A stretch of 64,000 nucleotides of DNA from Bradyrhizobium niftali (GTDB lineage: Bacteria; Pseudomonadota; Alphaproteobacteria; Rhizobiales; Xanthobacteraceae): assembly GCF_004571025.1 (NCBI RefSeq), contig NZ_SPQT01000003.1, forward strand, positions 124,001-188,000. The letters run 5' to 3'. Position numbers and translations under genes: made by a program. Positions 1 to 8,870 of the stretch are shown here, one piece after another. Position 1 is the first letter of the stretch. Each line of letters opens with the position of its first letter. The notes under the pieces were generated by a model. It made no database searches, was not told where the DNA came from, and saw nothing but the letters and a program-made list of their open reading frames with translations.

Positions 1-248
1 GTCTCGTCCGCGCCGGGGCAGACGTCGAACCGGTCCATCTTCTTCCTGACCCAGCGATAGCGTTTTGCGTTGAAGCCGGTCGGACCGCGCGGATGGTCGA
101 ACTCGCGTCCGCCTGTGAAGGTGATCACCGTGCCCGGCTTCATGTAGGCCGCAGCAGCGTCGGGATCGGGTATCATCGAGGCCGTCAGGTAGGCCTCGAC
201 AATCTCGGCGTCGGTCATCGGGCGTTCGGCTTTTGCGGGGGTGGACAT
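1..248 (-). CDS. NTF2-like/SnoaL-like family protein (3' part beyond the window)
   Basis: Reading leftwards from the ATG at 246-248, one frame stays open to the window edge (about 82 residues), so the C-terminus is missing. The visible part begins MSTPAKAERPMTDAEIVEAY and has a helix followed by strand-like segments (KPGTVITFTGGREF, RYRWVRKKMDRFDV). This pattern fits the NTF2/SnoaL alpha+beta fold used by small isomerases, hydratases and dioxygenase beta subunits. Base 1 lies inside the gene. It diverges from the amidohydrolase at 411, and the 162-base gap between them could hold both promoters. The substrate is unknown; the family call is tentative because only half of the fold is present. 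Confidence 0.6.
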   Translation of the reverse strand, partial: MSTPAKAERPMTDAEIVEAYLTASMIPDPDAAAAYMKPGTVITFTGGREFDHPRGPTGFNAKRYRWVRKKMDRFDVCPGADE

Positions 249-410
249 GTCAGGTTCTCTTGGCGGGTTCTCCGGAAGCGCCGGCATACTACAATTCATG
301 CCTCAAACTGCATGCATATTTTTTAGACAATTTGACGGCAGAACTGCACACAATCTGGAGCTGCCCGGTCCGGCAGCTTCCGCTAGGCTAACACACCCGA
401 ATCCGATGCC

Positions 411-1652
411 ATGACCATCCAGACCGCCTTCGACCTGATCTTCCGCAACGCGCTGTTGCGATCATCCGCTGCACCCGTCGATATCGGCGTGAAGGGCGGC
501 CGCATCGCCGCGATCGAGCCAAGGCTGACCTGCGAAGCCGTCGAGGTCGATGTCGGCGGACGCCTGGCCCTGCCCGGCTTCGTCGACACCCACATCCATC
601 TCGACAAGGCCTGCCTGCTGGGCCGCTGCGGGCACAATCATGGCAGCGTCTCGGAGGCCATCCGCGCCGTCGCCGGGATGAAGAAGGATTTTACGGTCGA
701 GGACGTCTACGCGCGCGGCGCTCGCGTGCTGGAGCGGGCAATCGTGCACGGCACGACGCGCATGCGTACCCATGTCGAGATCGATCCGCGCATCGGCTTA
801 CGCGGCTTCGAGGCGGTCAAGGCGCTCAAGCGCGACTATGCCTGGGCCATCGACCTCGAACTCTGTGTCTTCCCGCAGGAGGGCCTGACCAACGATCCCG
901 GCGCCGAGGAGCTGCTGATCCAGGCGCTGCGCGACGGCGGCGAGGTCATCGGCGGCTGTCCCTATATGGACACGGACCCGAACGCCCATCTCGCGCGCAT
1001 CTTCGATCTCGCGCAGGAGTTCGACGTCGACGTCGATCTCCATCTCGATTTCGATCTCGATCCGTCCTGGTGGCACCTCGACGAAGTCTGCCGGCAGACC
1101 GAGCGGCGCAACTATCAGGGGCGCGTCGCGATCGGCCATGCCACGAAACTCTCGGCGCTGCCGCCGGAGCAGCTGAAAGCTGCCACCGCGCAATTGGCAA
1201 AAGCCGGCGTTGCCGTCACCGTGCTGCCCGCGACCGATCTCTATTTGATGGGTCGCGAGGCCACCCACAACGCGCCGCGCGGGTTGACGCTCGCCCACAA
1301 GCTCGCGGGCGACGGCGTGCTGTGCTCGGTCGCGACCAACAACGTGCTCAATCCCTTCACGCCGTTCGGCGACGCCTCGCTGCTGCGGATGGCGAATTTC
1401 TATGCCAACGTCGCCCACGCCTCCGTGAGCGATTTCGACATTTGCCTCGATCTCGTGACCGAACTGCCGGCACGGCTGATGAACCTCGGCGATTACGGCA
1501 TCAAGGTCGGCAATCCCGCCGATCTCATCGTGCTCGACACGCAAGACAGCCGCTTCGCCATCGCCGAGCTCCCCGATGTCATGATGGGCTTCAAGGCTGG
1601 CCGGCAAACTTTTGCGCGGCAACGGCCCACGCTGTTTCCACCACGGAGCTGA
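411..1652 (+). CDS. Amidohydrolase, cytosine deaminase (CodA)-like; aspartate ligand replaced
   Basis: A 413-residue protein of the metal-dependent amidohydrolase superfamily, colinear with E. coli CodA. It keeps the HxH motif (H61, H63 in DTHIHLDKA) and the later histidines H211 (VDLHLDFD) and H243 (AIGHATK). The CodA segment GHDDVFDP is here ATNNVLNP, so the metal-binding Asp and its neighbour are both Asn (N310, N311), and the CodA catalytic Glu after H211 is Phe. The usual deaminase chemistry is therefore doubtful; another cyclic amide or C-N substrate, or another metal arrangement, is more likely. It lies 31 bases upstream of a second paralogue, probably in one operon. Cytosine deaminase would be an over-call. 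Confidence 0.75.
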   Translation: MTIQTAFDLIFRNALLRSSAAPVDIGVKGGRIAAIEPRLTCEAVEVDVGGRLALPGFVDTHIHLDKACLLGRCGHNHGSVSEAIRAVAGMKKDFTVEDVYARGARVLERAIVHGTTRMRTHVEIDPRIGLRGFEAVKALKRDYAWAIDLELCVFPQEGLTNDPGAEELLIQALRDGGEVIGGCPYMDTDPNAHLARIFDLAQEFDVDVDLHLDFDLDPSWWHLDEVCRQTERRNYQGRVAIGHATKLSALPPEQLKAATAQLAKAGVAVTVLPATDLYLMGREATHNAPRGLTLAHKLAGDGVLCSVATNNVLNPFTPFGDASLLRMANFYANVAHASVSDFDICLDLVTELPARLMNLGDYGIKVGNPADLIVLDTQDSRFAIAELPDVMMGFKAGRQTFARQRPTLFPPRS

Positions 1653-1683
1653 GCGGCGCCAAATCGTCCAACGGAGGAACCGG

Positions 1684-2889
1684 ATGGCCTTCGACACACT
1701 CTTCCTCAACGCACGCTTCGACGGCGGCGCCCGACATCACATCGCGGTCAAGGATGGCCGTATCGCCGCGATCACGTCGGTTGACCAGCCACCCGCCGGT
1801 GCCGAGACGATCGATCTCAAGGATGCCCTCGTCGTTCCCGGCTTTGTCGAGGGTCACATCCATCTCGACACAAGTTTCTATGGCAACGCCTGGCGTCCGC
1901 ACAAGCCATGCACCGACGGGTTCAACGTGCATGAACGCGTCGCCTTCCAGACCGAGAATATGGCCGAGGCCGCGCCGATGGACGTGCGGGCGCGCAACCA
2001 GCTCGATCTCTGTATCGGGCACGGCACGACGCAGATGCGCAGCCATGTCATGGTGGACGGCTCGGTCGGCCTGAAATCGCTCGAGACGATCCTGCGCGTG
2101 CGCGAGGAGTACAAGGGCCTGATCGACATCCAGCTCGTCGCCTTTCCCCAGAGCGGAATCCTGTCGAGCCCGGGCACGCCGCAGCTGCTCGACGAGGCCA
2201 TCCACCTTGGCGCCGACCTCGTCGGCGGGCTCGATCCCGCAAGCTTCGATCGCGACGTCGAAGGGCATCTCGACGTCGTGTTCGGCGTCGCCAATAGGCA
2301 CGGCGTCGATGTCGACATCCATCTGCACGACATGGGCACACTCGGCGCCTTCGAGATCGAGCAGATCGCGGCGCGCACGCGCGCGCTCGGCATGGAGGGA
2401 CGCGTCGCCGTCAGTCACGCCTACGGGCTCGGAGACATCTCGCCAGATTACCTCAAGAAGATCGCCGATGTCCTCGCCCGCTCCGGCGTCGCGATCATGA
2501 CCAACGCGCCGGGCGCGCGGCCGTTTCCGCCGATCCTCGCCTTGCGCAACGCCGGCGTAACCGTCTTCAGCGGCAACGACAACATTCGCGATTCCTGGTG
2601 GCCCTATGGCGACGGCGACATGCTGCGCCGGGCCACGACGCTCGGCTACCGCTCCGGCTTCAACATCGACGAGCAACTGCGCGCCGCATTCGACGTCGTC
2701 ACCGCATCAGGCGCAAAGGCACTCCGGCTCGAAAGCTACGGGCTGCGAATCGGCGCGAAGGCCGATTTCGTGGCGCTGAATGCGGAACACGTTCCCGAGG
2801 CCGTCGTCGCGGTGCCGCAAGGGCGCTCCGTCTACAAGGACGGCAGGCTCGTCGCCGCGAACGGCAGGATGGTAGGGAAATCTGGCTGA
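1684..2889 (+). CDS. Amidohydrolase, cytosine deaminase (CodA)-like, second paralogue
   Basis: A 401-residue amidohydrolase. I chose the ATG at 1684 because a good ribosome site (CGGAGGA) lies just upstream; the open frame extends further 5' to 1612. Visible metal-site elements are H58 and H60 (EGHIHLD), H213 (DIHLHD), H245 (VSHAYG) and D299 (FSGNDNIRDSWWPYG). Unlike the gene before it, this copy keeps the Asp equivalent to CodA D313, while the next Asp is Asn and the CodA Glu217 position is Asp. It may hydrolyse or deaminate a heterocyclic N compound. The pair could act on successive intermediates or form a hetero-oligomer; neither is shown by the sequence. Confidence 0.78.
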   Translation: MAFDTLFLNARFDGGARHHIAVKDGRIAAITSVDQPPAGAETIDLKDALVVPGFVEGHIHLDTSFYGNAWRPHKPCTDGFNVHERVAFQTENMAEAAPMDVRARNQLDLCIGHGTTQMRSHVMVDGSVGLKSLETILRVREEYKGLIDIQLVAFPQSGILSSPGTPQLLDEAIHLGADLVGGLDPASFDRDVEGHLDVVFGVANRHGVDVDIHLHDMGTLGAFEIEQIAARTRALGMEGRVAVSHAYGLGDISPDYLKKIADVLARSGVAIMTNAPGARPFPPILALRNAGVTVFSGNDNIRDSWWPYGDGDMLRRATTLGYRSGFNIDEQLRAAFDVVTASGAKALRLESYGLRIGAKADFVALNAEHVPEAVVAVPQGRSVYKDGRLVAANGRMVGKSG

Positions 2890-3058
2890 CGACCGGCCGC
2901 TTTCCGTTCGATGTTACCGCCAAGCTTTCCCAAATTCCGAATACGGTAGAATCCCGGATAGTAGATTCTCTCCGATTCCCGATAGGTGCGCGCATTGCAA
3001 GTCCCGCGGTGCCGGTCATAGTAGGGCCTGCACTGAAGTCTGCATTCTACGGGGAAGC

Positions 3059-3367
3059 ATGGACATGTTCAGCGCATTCAGCAGCCATTCCGTTCGAGCG
3101 AGAACACCCAGCGAGATCGCCGTGAAGCGGCTCGACGGCATCGGGCACGTCCTGTCGGACCTCGCTCTCGCTGATGTCCAGACTGAGGATGACCTGACAC
3201 GTGCGCTGATGACGCTCGACACCGCCGACAAGTGCATTCGGGCGATCCGCGCAGAATTCCGGACTGAACCTGCGAGCGACCGGCTGGTCCGCAAGGCCGA
3301 AAGCCTGATGGCATTGATTGAACGCGCCCGCGACGAACTCACGGCCTGTCGCGCGGCAGTGTCCTGA
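3059..3367 (+). CDS. Small hypothetical protein (102 aa)
   Basis: A 102-residue, mostly helical, soluble-looking protein with no membrane segment or signal peptide. The start ATG at 3059 follows GGGGAA; an in-frame ATG two codons later is an alternative. Charged amphipathic stretches (KRLDGIGHVLSDLALADV, RKAESLMALIERARDEL) suggest a helical bundle or short coiled coil. It is convergent with the dehydrogenase at 3380-4300, with only 12 bases between the stop codons. I do not recognise the family and assign no function. Codon usage looks like that of its neighbours. Confidence 0.65.
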   Translation: MDMFSAFSSHSVRARTPSEIAVKRLDGIGHVLSDLALADVQTEDDLTRALMTLDTADKCIRAIRAEFRTEPASDRLVRKAESLMALIERARDELTACRAAVS

Positions 3368-3379
3368 GCCGGCGCCGCC

Positions 3380-4300
3380 TTACTTCGTACGATTGATCTT
3401 CGCCAGGATCCGGTCGGCCTCGATGCGCCAGTCGGCGCTGCGGGCAAACTCCCCGGTGCCCCTGATGCCGAACAACCCTTCATCGGCGAGATCGGCGACC
3501 CAGGCCTGCCGCTCGGCCGTGCCCTGCGCCGACCACGGCGTCAGCCCCGCCTCGCGCACCGTCTCGGCGACCTCGCGCACCTCCTCCGCACGGCGGCGGC
3601 CGTGCTCGATCACGCGCTGGAAGAAATAGGCACCCTGCTTCTCCCAATTGATCGCGGGAAAGGTTTCCGCAAGCGAGGCCAGCACGGCATCCTCCACGCC
3701 ATAGGCGCGCGCGGTGGTGAAACTCTCGATGACCATGGCCTCGAGGCCCTTGATCATGATGCTGCAGCACATCTTCACCGCGGAGGACACACCGAGCTTG
3801 TCGCTGGCGACCTTCGCGGCAAAGCCGATCGCGTTCAGCAGCGGCTCCAGCTCCTTCGCGCCGGGCCCTCCGAGCAGCAGCGGCACCTTGATGCGATTCG
3901 GCGGCACCGAGGTCATCACGGCACCCTCGACATAGCGCCCCGCAGCGCCGTCGATCAGCGCGGCAGCACGCTGCTTGGCACCGGGAGACGCCGAATTGAA
4001 ATCGAGGAACCAGGTGCCCTGATTGATCGCGGCGGCGCAGGCCTTTGCGACCCGAACGGCCTGGCTTGCCGTGACCGCAGAGATGATGAAATCGGATTTC
4101 GCGGTCAGCTCGGCGTGAGAAGCCGCAAGACCAACGCCGAATTTCGCTGCATGCTGCTTCAGCGCAGCATCCTGCTCGCCACCGAGCTTGATGTCATAGG
4201 CGGCAACCTTGATGTCCTGCTGCCGCAAATCCTCGGCCAGGATTTTGCCGACCTCGCCGTAGCCGACCAGCCCGACCTGCCATCGTCTCGGATCTGACAT
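3380..4300 (-). CDS. NAD(P)-binding dehydrogenase, 6-phosphogluconate/3-hydroxyisobutyrate type with DUF1932-like C-terminus
   Basis: A 306-residue protein with an N-terminal Rossmann fold (VGLVGYGEVGKILAEDL, GxGxxG-like) followed by a helical C-terminal half of the DUF1932 kind (KVASDKLGVSSAVKMCCSIM, where the family has its conserved Lys region). It should oxidise a beta-hydroxy acid or reduce a semialdehyde with NAD(P). It is the last gene of the minus-strand aromatic-acid operon, and its start overlaps the stop of the preceding gene by one base, so translational coupling is likely. The substrate is unknown. An intermediate of the 4-carboxy-4-hydroxy-2-oxoadipate route is an inference from context only. 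Confidence 0.75.
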   Translation of the reverse strand: MSDPRRWQVGLVGYGEVGKILAEDLRQQDIKVAAYDIKLGGEQDAALKQHAAKFGVGLAASHAELTAKSDFIISAVTASQAVRVAKACAAAINQGTWFLDFNSASPGAKQRAAALIDGAAGRYVEGAVMTSVPPNRIKVPLLLGGPGAKELEPLLNAIGFAAKVASDKLGVSSAVKMCCSIMIKGLEAMVIESFTTARAYGVEDAVLASLAETFPAINWEKQGAYFFQRVIEHGRRRAEEVREVAETVREAGLTPWSAQGTAERQAWVADLADEGLFGIRGTGEFARSADWRIEADRILAKINRTK

Positions 4301-5169
4301 CAGTTCAACCCTCGTGTCGTCTCGTCGAAGAGCTCCTCGACCGCATAGCGGCGCGGGATCAACGCCTGCTGGAATGCGTAGTCGACGATCAGCTCCAACG
4401 GTTTTCGGTTGGCTTCGATCCCGAACGGGACGAGGTCAGGCGTCGCCGCAGGTCCCACCTGCTCCTTGTTCCGCTTGAGCAGATCATAGACGCCTGCGAC
4501 CATTTCGGGGCGCGACTTCGCGAGCGTCTCGGTCACGACCACGAGATGATTGACCGGCACGACACCGCGTCGGGCGTACCATGTGGCGGCCTCCGCGGCG
4601 GGATCGGGGAATAGCGGCTTGAGCCTGGGATTATCAGAGGTCTCGCCGAGGACGGCATCGAGCTCGCCGTCAATCAGCATCTGCAATATCTTCTTGTCCT
4701 TCGGCGCGCGCTCGGTGGCGTCGACATATTCGGCGACATGCGGGTCCTCGAACGTGACCCAGAGGATGTTGTCGAGATTGACGCCGTAATCGTTGGCGAG
4801 GATGCCCCTGATCCATGCGCCCGTCGTCGTCGTGAAGGAGCGGATGCCGACGCGCTTGCCTTCGAGATCGCCAGGCCCAAGCGTTCCCCGTTCCGGATTA
4901 TAGAGCGCAAAGGAATGCTGGAAGCGGCCGAGCATGGTCGCCGGCAGCAGCACCAGCGGCTTGCCGTGGGCCTTCGCCATCAGATAGGTGACGATCGCCA
5001 TCTCGCAGACGTCGAACGCCTGCTCGCGCACCATCGGCTTGAACGCCGTGTTGGTCGGCGTGTACTCGACGAAATCGAGGTCGAAAAGGTCGGAGCCGAG
5101 CTCGCCGCTCTTCACCGCCTGGACATGAGGATGACTGCCGAGCACGGCTTTCAGCTTGAGACGATCCAT
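4300..5169 (-). CDS. 4,5-dihydroxyphthalate decarboxylase-like protein (cytosolic periplasmic-binding-protein fold)
   Basis: A 289-residue protein starting MDRLKLKAVLGSHPHVQAVK, with no signal peptide, so it is not a transporter binding protein although it has the type II binding-protein fold. The fold together with motifs such as GSDLFDLDFVEYTP and GKRVGIRSFTTTTGAWIRG resembles Pht5-type 4,5-dihydroxyphthalate decarboxylases, which convert 4,5-dihydroxyphthalate to protocatechuate. In this operon it would make or process an aromatic acid feeding the LigI/GalB/LigK enzymes. GGAG precedes the ATG, and the gene lies 27 bases after the LigK-like gene. A decarboxylase or hydrolase acting on a related acid is the main alternative. 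Confidence 0.65.
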   Translation of the reverse strand: MDRLKLKAVLGSHPHVQAVKSGELGSDLFDLDFVEYTPTNTAFKPMVREQAFDVCEMAIVTYLMAKAHGKPLVLLPATMLGRFQHSFALYNPERGTLGPGDLEGKRVGIRSFTTTTGAWIRGILANDYGVNLDNILWVTFEDPHVAEYVDATERAPKDKKILQMLIDGELDAVLGETSDNPRLKPLFPDPAAEAATWYARRGVVPVNHLVVVTETLAKSRPEMVAGVYDLLKRNKEQVGPAATPDLVPFGIEANRKPLELIVDYAFQQALIPRRYAVEELFDETTRGLN

Positions 5170-5196
5170 CCGCCCGCTCCGCTTCTGTTGTCCCGC

Positions 5197-5880
5197 TCAG
5201 ACGTCCTCGGGATTATCGACATAGACGAGCCCGGCTTTCGCCAGCGCTTCGCGCATGCTGTACATGTCGAGGCCGAGCTCACCCGAAGCCAGCCGCTTGC
5301 GCTTGCCGCCCTCGTCCGCGTTGCGCTTCTTCGCCTTCTCGGCGACTTCGGCGGCATAGCGCTTCGGCACCACCACGACGCCGTCGTCATCGGCGACGAT
5401 GATGTCGCCGGGATCGACGTTGACACCGGCGCAGACCACGGGGACGTTGACCGAGCCGAGCGTGGCCTTGACCGTACCCTTGGCCGAGACCGCGCGCGAC
5501 CACACAGGAAACTTCATATCGTGCAGCGCTTTGACGTCGCGGCAGCCGGCATCGATGATCAGGCCCTGCACGCCGCGCGCCTGCAGTGAGGTGGCGAGCA
5601 GCTCGCCGAACATGCCGTCGGTATTGTCGGTGGTGCAGCCGACGACGAGAATGTCACCTGTCCTGCACTGCTCGACCGCGACATGGATCATCCAGTTGTC
5701 GCCGGGCTGCGAAAGCACGGTGACGGCGGGACCGGCGATCGCCGCACCCGGCCAGACCGGCCGCAGATAAGGCTTCATCAGGCCGATGCGGCCATAGGCC
5801 TCGTGCACGGTCGAGACGCCGTACTCCGCCATTCCAGCGGGATCGGCGCGCTCAATGTTGCGAACGACGACCGGCTTCAT
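5197..5880 (-). CDS. ligK: 4-carboxy-4-hydroxy-2-oxoadipate aldolase-like protein (RraA/LigK family)
   Basis: A 227-residue protein, the usual length for LigK/GalC/ProA aldolases, which split 4-carboxy-4-hydroxy-2-oxoadipate into pyruvate and oxaloacetate using a divalent metal. The family hallmarks are visible: [16 protein letters not shown], with the Arg and Asp that bind substrate and metal, and [19 protein letters not shown]. The ATG at 5880 overlaps the stop of the GalB-like gene by 4 bases (ATGA type); a longer open frame to 6096 would run back into that gene and was rejected. Neighbours for the two preceding steps make the aldolase call much safer than the generic RraA name. A second RraA-family gene is at 58387-59106. 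Confidence 0.8.
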   Translation of the reverse strand: MKPVVVRNIERADPAGMAEYGVSTVHEAYGRIGLMKPYLRPVWPGAAIAGPAVTVLSQPGDNWMIHVAVEQCRTGDILVVGCTTDNTDGMFGELLATSLQARGVQGLIIDAGCRDVKALHDMKFPVWSRAVSAKGTVKATLGSVNVPVVCAGVNVDPGDIIVADDDGVVVVPKRYAAEVAEKAKKRNADEGGKRKRLASGELGLDMYSMREALAKAGLVYVDNPEDV

Positions 5881-6590
5881 GCCAGCTCCTCCGCAACCGT
5901 CGGAAACAGACGCTGATAGGCCTCGCCATACGTCATGGGCACGCCGGTGTTGCGGCTGCCCTGGATGCCGCGGTTCAGCGCGACGCGCTCGTAATAGCCC
6001 CAGAGATGCTTTTGTGCGGCGAGGATCTGGAAGGCCTCGTACTTCTCCTTCCAGACCTCGTCGATCTTGAGGAGCAGGTCGGGCTTGTAATTGCATTGCT
6101 CCGGCTGGTGCGGCTCGAACAGGAACACCGGCGGCGCCGAATATTTGTATTGAGCGCCGGGCTTGTGGCCCATCGCCTGCGCGACCACGCGGGTCTCCTG
6201 CGCGAAATGCGCCGCGTTCGGATGGTCGAAATTATAGGGGTCTTCCAGCGCATGCGTCAGCACGAAGCTCGGATTGAGCTCGCGGTAGATGTCGACCATG
6301 CGATCGAAATGCGCTTCGGTGAGCTTCAGCGGATAGTCGCCGCAGTCGAAGAACTCGATCTCGGCGCCGAGCAGCTTGGCCGCCCGCTCCGCCTCGTCCT
6401 TGCGGCCGGCTTTAACCGATTCCAGCGTCGCACCCTTCTCCTTCCAGGCGAACTGGCTCTCGCCGCGCTCGCCGAAGGACATGCAGACGATCTTCATGCG
6501 ATAGCCCTTCTTCGCATGCAGCGCGATAGCGCCGCCGGCTCGCCAGACGAAGTCGCCGGGATGGGCGGTGATCACGAGACCTGTTTTCAT
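5877..6590 (-). CDS. galB: 4-oxalomesaconate hydratase-like PIG-L family protein (GalB type)
   Basis: A 237-residue PIG-L/LmbE-fold protein. The usual AHPDDE zinc motif appears as [19 protein letters not shown], the variant I associate with GalB, which hydrates 4-oxalomesaconate to 4-carboxy-4-hydroxy-2-oxoadipate rather than deacetylating a sugar. Other zinc-site elements are [19 protein letters not shown] strong GAGGGGAG ribosome site precedes the ATG. It sits between the transporter gene and the LigK-like aldolase that would use its product, and overlaps the latter by 4 bases. A deacetylase function is possible but less consistent with the context. Confidence 0.8.
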   Translation of the reverse strand: MKTGLVITAHPGDFVWRAGGAIALHAKKGYRMKIVCMSFGERGESQFAWKEKGATLESVKAGRKDEAERAAKLLGAEIEFFDCGDYPLKLTEAHFDRMVDIYRELNPSFVLTHALEDPYNFDHPNAAHFAQETRVVAQAMGHKPGAQYKYSAPPVFLFEPHQPEQCNYKPDLLLKIDEVWKEKYEAFQILAAQKHLWGYYERVALNRGIQGSRNTGVPMTYGEAYQRLFPTVAEELA

Positions 6591-6657
6591 GGGACAAACT
6601 CCCCTCTTTCGTTCGTAGGCATCATAGGCTCGCTGCTTTACTCAGGCAGCCGATTCA

Positions 6658-7959
6658 TCAGGCCGTGATGGCCGCTTGTTCCTCGCCGTCGAGCACGCGC
6701 CTCAGGCGCTCGTCGTCGAGCGCGCCCTCCCATTTGGCAATCGCGATGGTCGCAACCGCGTTCCCGATCAGATTGGTCGGCGTCAGCCCCTGCGACATCA
6801 GGCGATGGATGCCGAGTACCAGGGCAACGCTCGTCACCGGAATGGTGCCGGTCGCCGACAGCGTCGCTGCCAGCACGACGAAGGCAGCACCGGCGATCCC
6901 CGCCGCGCCCTTGGAGGTCACGAGCAGGATCAGCAGCAGCTCGATTTGCTCGGCAAGGCCGAACGGCGTGTTGGTCGCCTGCGCCAGGAACACCGAGACC
7001 GCGGCGAGGTAAAGGCACGTGCCGTCGAGATTGAAGGAATAGCCGGTCGGGATCACGAGGCCGACCACACTCTTCTCGCAGCCCGCCTTCTCCAGCTTGG
7101 TCAGCATCCGCGGCAGCACCGTCTCGGACGAGGTCGTGGCGATGCAGATCAGCAGCTCCTCCCAGATGTAGCGGATCAGCTTGACCAGCGAGAAGCCGCA
7201 CAGCCGCGCCACGGGACCGAGCGCCACGATGATGAAGATCACGCAAGTGAGATAAAAGCCGCCCAGCAGCTTGCCGAGCGAGGCCAGCGAGCCGACGCCG
7301 AACTTGCCGACCGTGAAGGCGATGGCGCCGAACGCCCCGATCGGCGCCGCCCACATCACGAAGCCGACGACGGCGAATACCATCTTGGCGGCGATGTCGA
7401 TCAGATGCACCAGCGGCGCGGCGCGCACGCCGAGCTGGACCAGCGCAAAGCCGCACAGCACGGAGATAAACAGCACCTGGAGGATGTTGCCCTCGGCAAA
7501 GGCGCCGATGAACGTCGCCGGCACGATGTTCAGGAGAAACGGAACGAAGCCGATGGCGCCGGTCTGCTTGACATAAGGCTCGATCGCGCTGGCATTGATG
7601 CTGGCGGGATCGATGTTCATGCCGATGCCGGGCTTGAGCAGATTGACCGCGATGAGACCGATGATCAGCGCGACCGTCGTCATGATCTCGAAATAGACGA
7701 TCGCCTTGACCGCGACGCGCCCGACCCGTGCCATGTCGGCCATATGGGCGATGCCGTGCACGACGGTGCAGAAGATGATCGGCGCGATCAGCATCCGGAT
7801 CGCCTTGATGAAGGCATCCCCAAGCGGCTGCATCTTTGCGCCCGCTTCGGGGTTGACGATCCCAAGCGCAATGCCGGCCGCCATGGCGATGAGCACCTGG
7901 ATCCAGAGCTCCTTCCACCAGGCGCGGCTGCGCGGCTTGTCGATCGCCAGCGCCGTCAT
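6658..7959 (-). CDS. Dicarboxylate/amino acid:cation symporter (DctA/DAACS family)
   Basis: A 433-residue inner-membrane protein with about 8 transmembrane helices plus re-entrant loops. Family signatures are present: the serine-rich loop region ATTSSETVLPRML, the GYSFNLDGTCLYLA segment, and GAAGIAGAAFVVLAATL. Such carriers take up C4-dicarboxylates or similar acids with H+ or Na+. It overlaps the LigI-like gene by 4 bases, so its substrate is probably an aromatic or ring-cleavage polycarboxylate rather than succinate. I do not assign dctA because the real DctA of rhizobia is regulated by DctBD and is usually elsewhere. Confidence 0.85.
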   Translation of the reverse strand: MTALAIDKPRSRAWWKELWIQVLIAMAAGIALGIVNPEAGAKMQPLGDAFIKAIRMLIAPIIFCTVVHGIAHMADMARVGRVAVKAIVYFEIMTTVALIIGLIAVNLLKPGIGMNIDPASINASAIEPYVKQTGAIGFVPFLLNIVPATFIGAFAEGNILQVLFISVLCGFALVQLGVRAAPLVHLIDIAAKMVFAVVGFVMWAAPIGAFGAIAFTVGKFGVGSLASLGKLLGGFYLTCVIFIIVALGPVARLCGFSLVKLIRYIWEELLICIATTSSETVLPRMLTKLEKAGCEKSVVGLVIPTGYSFNLDGTCLYLAAVSVFLAQATNTPFGLAEQIELLLILLVTSKGAAGIAGAAFVVLAATLSATGTIPVTSVALVLGIHRLMSQGLTPTNLIGNAVATIAIAKWEGALDDERLRRVLDGEEQAAITA

Positions 7960-8840
7960 TGATCGAACTCGAACAGGCGCGCCGGGTTGTCGACGAGGAT
8001 CTTCTGCTGGAATTCCGGCTCCGGCGCAAACAGCGGGATCAGGTCGACGAGGTCGCCGTCATTCGGCATCACCTTGACGTTGGGATGCGGCCAGTCCGTG
8101 CCCCAGATGACGCGGTCGGGCGCGGTCTCGACGATCTTTCGCGCAAACGGCACGGCGTCGGTGAAGGGCGGCCCTGCCGAGGACACACGCTCGGACCCGC
8201 AGATCTTCACCCAGCACTTCTCGTCGCGCTGCATCAGCTCGATCAAGATCTTGAACGGAAGTTGATCGAGCCCGTCCGCCGCCTTCACCCGGCCCATATG
8301 GTCGATGGTGTAGCTCAGCGGCAGCCTTGTCAGCATGTCCGCGTATTCAGGCAGGTCGATCGCATCGAAATGCAGGTCGATGTGCCAGCCGAGCGGCGCG
8401 ACCATCGCGATGATGCGGTTGAACACGCGCTTGTCGGGGACACCGCCGAGATGGCGGACGAAATTAAAGCGGCAGCCGCGGAAGCCGCCCTCATGCAGCA
8501 CGCGGAGCCCGCGTTCGGTGATGGTGTCGTCGATATTGGCGACCGCGCGGTAGGCACCATTGCTCTGCGCGATCGCATCGAGCGCGACCGTATTGTCGGT
8601 GCCGTGCACGCTGGCATTGACGATGACCGCGCGCTCGACGCCGAGCTTGGCATGCAGCGCACGGAAATCCTCCAGCGGCGCATCCGGCGGGGTGTAGGAA
8701 CGGTCAGGCGCATAGGGGTATTTCGCGCCGGGCCCGAAGATGTGGCAATGCGCGTCGCAGGACAGCTTTGGCAGCTTGAACTTCGGCGTGCGCGTGTTCG
8801 GATCGGGCGGCGGAATGGTCGGCGTGTACATCATCGTCAT
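7956..8840 (-). CDS. ligI: 2-pyrone-4,6-dicarboxylate lactonase-like amidohydrolase (LigI type)
   Basis: About 294 residues, amidohydrolase-2 family. Visible motifs are DAHCHIFGPGAKYPYAPDR (HxH), HIDLHFDA, TIDHMGRV and WGTDWPHPN (late Asp), arranged as in LigI, which hydrolyses 2-pyrone-4,6-dicarboxylate to 4-oxalomesaconate, the substrate of GalB. Several in-frame starts exist (GTG 8843, ATG 8840, 8834, 8831); I used the ATG at 8840, and no ribosome site separates them clearly. It is the first structural gene after the TetR gene (30 bases) and overlaps the transporter gene by 4. The dioxygenase (LigAB) and dehydrogenase (LigC) that make the pyrone are not in the operon. Confidence 0.8.
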   Translation of the reverse strand: MTMMYTPTIPPPDPNTRTPKFKLPKLSCDAHCHIFGPGAKYPYAPDRSYTPPDAPLEDFRALHAKLGVERAVIVNASVHGTDNTVALDAIAQSNGAYRAVANIDDTITERGLRVLHEGGFRGCRFNFVRHLGGVPDKRVFNRIIAMVAPLGWHIDLHFDAIDLPEYADMLTRLPLSYTIDHMGRVKAADGLDQLPFKILIELMQRDEKCWVKICGSERVSSAGPPFTDAVPFARKIVETAPDRVIWGTDWPHPNVKVMPNDGDLVDLIPLFAPEPEFQQKILVDNPARLFEFDQ

Positions 8841-8870
8841 CACTTGAACCGCCGAGCGAGCTCGCTTCTT

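Noticed and set aside
3380..4300. The 3-hydroxyisobutyrate-type dehydrogenase as the 2-formylglutarate reductase of the nicotinate pathway
   Set aside because: E. barkeri uses this enzyme family for that step, but the gene is embedded in the ligI-galB-ligK-like operon with coupled translation, 13 kb from the nicotinate island, and has a DUF1932-type C-terminus.
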